This document shows positions 58,078 to 64,000 of a stretch of DNA of 64,000 bases, piece by piece. The notes beneath the pieces were generated by a model. It saw nothing but the letters and a program-made list of their open reading frames with translations. It searched no databases and was not told the origin of the DNA. Made by a program: the position numbers and the translations under genes. Source of the DNA: Astropecten irregularis (lineage: Eukaryota; Echinodermata; Asteroidea; Paxillosida; Astropectinidae); contig OZ020248.1 of the NCBI GenBank assembly GCA_963971285.1, positions 8,990,001-9,054,000 on the forward strand. The letters are read 5' to 3'. How positions within the stretch are numbered: the stretch's first letter is position 1; every line of letters starts with the position of its first letter.

Positions 58078-58612
58078 GGGGGCAATTTCATGGAGCTGTT
58101 AAGCACAAAAAAAAATTGCTTAGCACAAAATGTCTTGCTCTATAAAACAAATCAGCATTAGAAATTCCATTTGATATCCATGGTCAGCAAACAACAGTCA
58201 AAGAACAATCACAAGTGACACACACAACATGGAAAATTGGTTGTTAATCATGTTTTTTTCACTTAAGACAAAAAAAGCATGGAACCAATTTCATGGAATC
58301 TGTTACCGTTAGCAAAAATTCTTCGCTTACGGTAGCATAATTTTTTTTTGTTACGGTTAGCGTATTTCACGGCAGAGTTTCTTTTTTGGTAATGGTAAGC
58401 AATGAATTTGTGCAGAATGCAAACGACAGCTCGTTTGCAGAAAATGGTCTTCGCTAACCGAGAGTCTTGCTTACGGATTCCATGAAATAGATTTCACGCA
58501 TTGTGCCCATAAGCACAAAAATAGGCTGTATAAAGTAATTCCATGAAATTGAGCCATGGTCTGATGATTAGCAAATTTGTATGCGGCTAAGCAGGGCCGT
58601 GAAATTAGCCCC
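58078..58612. mobile_element. GGGGCCAATTTCA foldback type 1, carrying type 3
   Basis: Type 1 element (GGGGGCAATTTCATGGAGCT to GAAATTAGCCCC) split at its right arm by the 58281-58556 insertion. Confidence 0.85.
58281..58556. mobile_element. GGGGCCAATTTCA foldback, body type 3, nested
   Basis: GGAACCAATTTCATGGAATC to CCATGAAATTGAGCCA with TTCTTCGCTTACGGTAGC arms. ATGG lies at both junctions. Sister of 35953-36243. Confidence 0.85.
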
Positions 58613-58831
58613 AGGTATGTACACATGAAGGTCTATGGGAGGATACAGTGTTTTGTGTACATGTGCCCTTGAACTCAAGGCAACAGATTACATGTTCTCA
58701 GAAAAACGGAAATGTGTAGTGAATGTTAATATGAGAAATGCATTGTGATTTGTGAGACTACAATTGCATGCACACTCAAAATTCAACAAACGGCCATATT
58801 CCCTCAAGGGTCAATGAACACACATACACTA

Positions 58832-58962
58832 ACCCAGCATCTGATGAACCAAGATTTCCCATGGTGACTGTTTGCACTGCTTACGAACTGTTGAGTCAAT
58901 TTTCTGTCTCAAACTCTATAATTTTGTTTAGAGGCCTTGCAAATCCTATATGCTCTCTTTAA
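58832..58962. repeat. Dispersed 130-bp repeat, copy 2
   Basis: Matches 1411-1542 from AACCCAGCATCTGATGAACC to CTCTCTTTAAG. Confidence 0.7.
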
Positions 58963-60379
58963 GCATGGGGAATAACTAATGTGGATGAGTAGTACGACAT
59001 GCACGAATTCAAGACATACATGCATATGTGTACATCCATTAATGGAGCTTGCTTTCCAACAAACCCTCTCACTCGTTCCTCACTTGAGTCTCATTGAATA
59101 AATAAACCAGACATCGAAGAAGGTTTATTAGCTTCACTAAATATACGCCAAGGCTTCTTCTGCAAATTGTGTCTGACACGTGAACCAGATACATATAATT
59201 ATTCAAAGTCACTAAATACGAGCACCCTGTATAACTCCACATCCAGACATGAGATGCTGACAAACCAATGGCCAATCGGGCAACGGGGTCTCTACTGAAT
59301 TGTGTTAAGGTGTAAGTGAGCCCCTTGGCTATCGCTGCTTATCAACGATCATCACTCCCACTAGCAAAAGCAAAGTTATTAACAATCAGCCACGCCATCA
59401 ATGCTGCTGCTGTGCGGTGTGCGCATCCCCTGGGCATTTCACTTCACTGTGATTTTTGTTAATTGGTGCCGACAGTATCTTAATTTCGGAGATGAACAGA
59501 CAATGAAATTAAATTCAGGGCCGGACGATATCATATTCAAGTGCGAAAAGCCGAAAACATGTTTGTGTGTTTTTAAGACATGTTATTTTTTTTTGGGGGG
59601 ACAGGATATTGAACTTATAGTATGTGATTTAAAAAAAAGTCAAGTGCATTGCATTTTGCACTGTAAGCTACCACACAAAGTAAAGTACATCAATGGCTTT
59701 CAGTTTGGGCAAATCCAGCATTTTCATATTTTGGTTGCTTGATTGCTTAATAGCTGTTCATAAAACCATGTTGATGATGTCTCACTTCATTACATCTGAT
59801 GAAGTAGTTGTTACTAATGCACCATACTTACTCCCCTAGTTAGTCTTTAAGTGCTACCTTAATTTTCTATACTTTGGAGGGAACAGATGAAAAAACATAT
59901 GATTTATTTGCTGTTTACATGACATCTTATTTTAGGCAAACTCACTGGAATTTGACTGAGTCAAAGAGAAGAGATTTGACTGAGAAGAGGGACCAGGTAA
60001 GTAAGTATATGACCTGTTCTACTAAAAAGAACCAAAAGTCACAAGAGCATTTTATTTCCTATATCAAGAAACACAAATTCCATTTCTTTGGACAGAATGA
60101 AAGAATTCCCTTTCTGAAAGGGATGATAGGGAAATAGCAAACAATGAAATCAATTGTTTGATTAATGATCAGGATAACCTGTCACACACCCCCATTATAA
60201 TTCAAACTGATTTTTCTTTTCTTGATTTATGTCCGTTTCTTCACTGATGTTCTTCAAAATTTGGATTTTGCATTTGGCAGGGCCCAATGCACGATGAACG
60301 TTGATATGTACACATATATCTGTGTTTGGAGGAAGAAGCCTTATTTTGATACGGCACGTTGCGCTGCACATCAAAACTA
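58963..60379. other. Unique intron DNA, unrecognised frames
   Basis: Plus frames 59401-59742 and 59874-60137 show no domain. The latter includes CAG|GTAAGTAAG, a donor-like site at about 59998, without other support. Confidence 0.4.
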
Positions 60380-60383
60380 AACT

Positions 60384-60601
60384 ACTTGAGGTTAGGAGGG
60401 ACTGACGAATTTCAATACTACCACTGAGGATCTTTATACAAGGATAAATTACAAGAGGACAAGAACATGCAAGTACAAATATTCTTACTTCCATGTTATT
60501 GTCATCTTTACTTGCACGTTTTTGTCCTTTTGTCATGTAGCCTTCGATAAAGATCCTGGTAGGACTGAAACGCATACAGGTCCTCCTAACTCCAAGCATT
60601 T
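60384..60601. repeat. Two GATCC-family hammerhead-like repeats in inverted orientation
   Basis: A minus copy (60384-60445) and a plus copy (60539-60601, GCCTTCGATAAAGATCC) face each other across about 95 bp that also partly pairs (GACAAGAACATGCAAGTA against TTGCACGTTTTTGTCC). Confidence 0.7.
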
Positions 60602-60621
60602 AAAAAATTTTGGGTCATTAT

Positions 60622-60873
60622 AGGCCTTTTCCCACTAGAGCACTCATCCCCAGGCGAACTCACCCCGGAGCCAACATGGGGTGAAAATTTCCACCCTGGT
60701 CCCGAGCAGGGTTGAACTCACCCCGGAGAAAGGGCAATCTCGGGGGGTGGCTCAGGGGTGGCTCGTGGGGGGGCGGAGGGGTGAACATTTCAAGTGGGAA
60801 TCGTGGCTTATTTTCACCCCTGCGTCACCCCGGGGTCGCCCCGGGGTCACCCCGTTCAAGTGGGGAAAGGCCT
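60622..60873. mobile_element. Foldback MITE, 252 bp, TAT-flanked
   Basis: Ends AGGCCTTTTCCCACT and the complement of AGGCCTTTCCCCACT. TAT on both sides. The interior is GC-rich with repeated CACCCCGG. It lies 72 bp from an FDXR exon. Confidence 0.85.
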
Positions 60874-60945
60874 TATTTTGTCCGATGACCATGCAGTTTA
60901 CAGCAGTTTATAACTTGTACAAAAATCAACTAGCAACATGCCTAC

Positions 60946-61117
60946 CTTTGACTCCTTGCACTCTGCCCTGAGTGTGGCATATGACTCCGCGCTTCTCATC
61001 AAATGGTATGGCAGCATCAACACAACGGCTCTTGTAGCCAATACTCCTCAGTACCAATCCACAAGGTATATCTTCAGTCTGACCAGTAGCCACTGCTTGC
61101 TCTTGACCATCTACAAT
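60946..61117 (-). CDS. FDXR: FDXR (adrenodoxin reductase) internal exon
   Basis: This is an internal exon of mitochondrial NADPH:adrenodoxin (ferredoxin) oxidoreductase, the FAD enzyme that takes electrons from NADPH and passes them to ferredoxins for mitochondrial P450s and Fe-S cluster assembly. It encodes 57 codons plus one base. The peptide contains [18 protein letters not shown] followed by [10 protein letters not shown], which closely matches vertebrate FDXR from memory (MEDLPCGLVLSSIGYKSR, then VPFDSKLGVI). The minus-strand acceptor is a pyrimidine run ending CTCTCTCAG just above 61117. The donor is AAAG|GTAGGC below 60946. The exon starts in phase 0 and ends in phase 1, and joins in frame to the exon at 22259-22432. 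Upstream exons were not found in the remaining 2.9 kb. Identification is by remembered similarity, but the two-exon match is unambiguous. Confidence 0.93.
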
Positions 61118-61164
61118 CTGAGAGAGGGAAAGACTCATTACCATTACAATCAAATCAAACATCA

Positions 61165-61406
61165 GCGGCTAATTTCATGGAACTGTTAAGCACAAAATAA
61201 TTGCTTAGCACAAAAATGTCTCGGTCAATAAAACAAACCACCATTAAACATCCTGTTTGATATTCATGGTCAGCGAACAACAGCCAAAGAACAATCGCAA
61301 GTGATACACAACACATGGAAAGTTGGTTGTTCATCGTGTTTTCATTAAGACAGAAATTTCATGGTTAGCAAATTTTTGTGCTAAGCAGGGCGGTGCAATT
61401 GGCCCC
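61165..61406. mobile_element. GGGGCCAATTTCA foldback, body type 1
   Basis: GGCTAATTTCATGGAACTGT to GCAATTGGCCCC, in the intron just upstream (gene sense) of the 60946-61117 FDXR exon. Confidence 0.85.
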
Positions 61407-61789
61407 AGTCCATGTCAGATATGAAGTCTATGTAGTGCCCATGAAACAATGCTGGTGGTAATGTTACCGACTCTACAATAAATGCACAAGTATCTTCATA
61501 GATTCAGTATACATTTGCAAATTGAAAGTGACATGACTACTATTATTCTCATGCATGAAAGACTACTTTACATAGGCAAACAAAAGTACATGACAATAAT
61601 TTTGCATATGTATGACAAACATTTAGTGGAATATTCAATACTGAATTTGAGCCGGTATTTAATTTGCACACAATAATAATGCATGGCAAGCTAATTAGAA
61701 GTGTGCCACATATGGTTCTGGGTATAAACATGCATGTAACATGTATTACATGCATATAGGCAAGGTGTAAAGAGAACAAAAAAAAATCA

Positions 61790-61870
61790 ATTGACTAGTT
61801 TGGTACAGCGCCTGTACGGTATTCAGGAGGTCACTGGTTCGAATCCCGCTCCAGTCAATTTCACTTTTCA
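61790..61870 (+). mobile_element. S1 SINE, head and tail only
   Basis: TACAGCGCCTGTACGGTATT, box B GGTTCGAATCCCGC, CAGTCAATTTCACTTTTCAA. Confidence 0.8.
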
Positions 61871-62403
61871 ATGACTTTTAATTCAGTCAGTTTAATACCC
61901 ATGTGGTTATTTTACGATTATTTTATTAAATCGAAAAATGTGAAAGGCAGGTTTACAGATCATAAACTACATACGTGAACTGCCTCAATTTTACTGTATA
62001 AGTACAATGGCTTATTTACAAGAATGACAAAAGTAATAGTGGGTCAGGATGCTTTTGATTTATTTTGTTGTTTTGATCCACTTGTCTGAGTTGAAGAAGC
62101 CACCAATGCTACATTATACACTTATGTAATGAATAATGTGCGACATGAGAATAACTCTTCACGTGAACTGTGATGTTGGCGTCATGATGTCTCCGGGCCT
62201 ACAATGAGCCACTATATAAAATGAATTGCCATTGCAAATGTGTGATCACCAAGGACGTCATTACATTAAAAATGTAAAAACAAAATGTCTCTCTGTCATT
62301 TATGAGTAATAGACTGACAACAGTAAGAGAATGAAGGAATTAGTCATGGATCATACAGTATGTGTACTTAAAGGAACTTTTAGCAAGAGGCTTTACCTGG
62401 TGA

Positions 62404-62941
62404 CAATAGGGCTCCGCGCTCGAGATATTTAAAGGGATGGTACAGAACTGGATTTTGCGACAAAAACAGTGAAAGCACATTATGTAATCCATCATATACC
62501 TTAACTGACAAACCTGTAGAAGTTTGAGGTCAATCAGCCATCTGGGTCACGAGAAAATAGTGAAAACCCGTGTACAGAGAACTGTACACATTTCAACGAA
62601 TGAATAAAACGCTTCGAAGCGATTTATTCCAATCGGAAAATAGTTTCATTTATTTCTCAACGAATATGGCATTTCAAACAAAACCATTTCATGGGATGTT
62701 TTCTCCTATCATCACCATTATACTGTGTAAGTTTTATGTGAATCCGTGATAATGAAGTGTTTTTTGTCTTACCAATTCTGTACCATCCCTTTAAGGAATA
62801 CGCCCTTTGTATCGACAGCTATAGTTTAATACCCGGATGTTTGGACAAATATCACAACGTTTACATGTAACTTAATAGGGCTACGTGCGACTTGTTTGTC
62901 CGAACTTCTGAATGTGACGTCGTGAGTGCAGAGCCATATTG
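62404..62941. mobile_element. CRE-bearing MITE, family D, hosting a P1 MITE
   Basis: Left part CAATAGGGCTCCGCGCTCGA to 62428, right part GGAATACGCCCTTTGT to GCAGAGCCATATTG. Same as 47284-47460 apart from the insertion. The CRE here reads TGACGTCG. Confidence 0.88.
62433..62790. mobile_element. TTAA MITE, family P1, nested
   Basis: 358 bp, AGGGATGGTACAGAACTGG to CCATCCCT. TTAA at 62429-62432 and 62791-62794. Opposite orientation to 194-548. Confidence 0.92.
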
Positions 62942-62950
62942 GTATGGTAT

Positions 62951-62996
62951 GGTCTCCTGATGAGGACTACAGCAGGCCAGTCGAAACGTTGAGACC
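62951..62996 (+). ncRNA. Hammerhead-ribozyme-like motif
   Basis: GGTCTC pairs with GAGACC (stem I). CTGATGA is the full canonical first core strand. GGACT/AGTC forms stem II with one bulged G, followed by GAAA, a two-pair stem III (AC/GT), and the cleavage triplet GTT. Such short-stem-III hammerheads are known in Penelope-like retroelements. The flank to 63060 matches the Penelope-like end at 46206-46330. Activity is unknown. Confidence 0.65.
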
Positions 62997-63060
62997 TTAC
63001 AAGAAGTGGGAACGGAAAAGAAGTGCAAAAGTACAAACAATTTTTACATGGTGTACTTGG
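62997..63060 (+). repeat. Penelope-like element end following the hammerhead
   Basis: AAGAAGTGGGAACGGAAAAG and TTTTTACATGGTG match the block after the hammerhead-like core at 46206-46280 (minus). Confidence 0.6.
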
Positions 63061-63277
63061 GCGTATTTTGTACTTGGCAGACAACTTTTAAGGGGGAAAA
63101 GTCGGTATGACCAGAGGGTTGACGTACAATTAAAAAAACTATGAATGATTGTCAAGTACAAATAAATTAGAAATACTCTGTAAATGATTCTTTGAAATTT
63201 TGATAATTTTGTATTAGGCAAATGTGGTTTTTTTTTATCAATCCCCCTAATTTTACCATTTTTTTTTTTTTACAAAT

Positions 63278-63338
63278 GTTTGGAGTTAGAAGGGCCTGAT
63301 GTTTCGGTCTTATATAGCAAGATCTTTATCGAAGGCTT
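63278..63338 (-). repeat. Hammerhead-like repeat, GATCC family, diverged
   Basis: Minus strand GCCTTCGATAAAGATCTTGC and GACCGAAACATCAGGCCC. Confidence 0.65.
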
Positions 63339-64000
63339 TATAAATAAACATAATTATGTTTATACTACATCCAATGTTAAGTATTAATTCAACTGATTTT
63401 ACTAAGGAGGTTTTTGTACGAGAACAAATTCAGAAAAAAAGGAGAAAATTCTGGCACTTAAGGCAAGCAGCTCTTTAAAACCGGTCCATGAACATAAATA
63501 AATGATCATGTATTCAAAATAAATTTCAATATCATTTAAGTTAATTGTCCGACTGAAAACTATAGAGCAAGTTGAAGCAAATTCATTATTAAATCTAACC
63601 TCCATTTTGTGACTTGGTAAAAATACAGGCATGGTGTAGCTTTAAATTTGGCATCTGACCTCCGATCAGAGGCTGGCAAACAAGTCCCTGTTTTTCATTA
63701 AAAAAAATAGAAATAAAAATAGAACTGATTCAACCATTCGATCTGTCTGGAAACCATTATGAAAATTCCCAATACATGCCCTAGAGATGTTAATTTATGA
63801 TTTAGCGTATGTACATGTAAGCTGACAACTAATGAACACACCGAAGGGGTTTCCGCTCGTACACAGGATACATTGGAAGATTCCCCCCCCAAGGAGAACC
63901 ATGGACAAACAGCGAAAGCCTTCATGCTCACAGGATCAACAATAGCACTGCTTTTGTTACTCTCCAAGATGCCTATAGATGTAATTTCAGAGATGGGAGG
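63339..64000. other. Unique DNA to the window edge
   Basis: A minus-strand frame at 63698-63967 stays open past its start toward the edge, but it does not resemble the preceding FDXR exon and has no known motif. Confidence 0.4.

Larger units (their letters stand above)
22433..60945 (-). other. FDXR: Giant FDXR intron, about 38.5 kb
   Basis: This is the interval between the two FDXR exons. It is bounded by GT (GTAGGC) and AG (TTTATAG) on the minus strand and keeps phase 1. It holds the LINE, most of the MITEs, two minisatellites and several SINE copies listed separately. The LINE lies antisense to the gene. No other recognisable host exon is certain inside it; 28414-28574 is the one candidate. 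Confidence 0.85.

Noticed and set aside
59874-60137. Exon ending at GGGACCAG|GTAAGTAAG
   Set aside because: A good donor alone; the peptide has no recognisable family and no acceptor is convincing.
8839-61870. tRNA genes at the SINE heads
   Set aside because: The tRNA-like parts are embedded in dispersed repeats with SINE bodies or inverted ends, with mutated arms and no copy that stands alone as a tRNA gene.
63698-63967. Candidate upstream FDXR exon at the right edge
   Set aside because: The peptide does not match the FDXR region that should precede the 60946 exon, and no donor in the right phase is visible.
1-64000. LTR retroelements, endogenous retroviruses or Polintons
   Set aside because: I saw no long direct terminal repeats with TG...CA ends and no capsid, protease, integrase or polymerase B motifs. 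The only RT is of non-LTR type.

Overview
The window looks like nuclear DNA of a marine deuterostome invertebrate. It is AT-rich and spliced, and packed with short palindromic DNA transposons, tRNA-derived SINEs and hammerhead-bearing retroelement ends. An echinoderm, perhaps a sea star, is my best guess, but hemichordate or amphioxus is not excluded. Nothing bacterial or organellar is visible.

The only host gene I can name is mitochondrial adrenodoxin reductase (FDXR, NADPH:ferredoxin reductase), read on the minus strand. Two consecutive exons are present, 60946-61117 and 22259-22432. They join in phase across an intron of about 38.5 kb that fills most of the window. The 5' exons should lie beyond base 64000. 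I did not find the last exon, so it is probably left of base 1. A third exon-like segment, 28414-28574 on the minus strand, has good coding character and a strong splice donor. I do not recognise it, and its phase does not fit FDXR.

The rest is mobile and repetitive DNA. From left to right, 1-22 kb holds TTAA-flanked MITEs, a 42-bp minisatellite with a repeated pol III B-box (3057-3861), GGGGCCAATTTCA foldbacks, a nest of hAT elements inside a SINE (10.4-13.2 kb), three SINE families and further hAT MITEs with perfect 8-bp target duplications. The FDXR intron (22.4-60.9 kb) adds a 5'-truncated LINE with an open reverse transcriptase frame (about 29780-31310, antisense to FDXR), a tandem array split by a foldback (32.2-33.0 kb), a 34-bp minisatellite (39.3-39.7 kb), mariner-like and CRE-bearing MITEs, and a 1.47-kb hAT-like element (53032-54501). 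The last 3 kb, upstream of the older FDXR exon, contain a MITE nested within a MITE and the best-preserved hammerhead-ribozyme-like motif (62951-62996).

The most interesting signals are: hammerhead-like folds in at least three retroelement-derived repeat families, with apparent compensatory changes between copies; tRNA-like modules enclosed in perfect 19-bp inverted repeats, found in two unrelated families; and foldback elements that share one 13-bp terminus but carry unrelated bodies. I recognised no LTR retrovirus-like or Polinton-like element. All family assignments come from reading the sequence by eye; no search was run.
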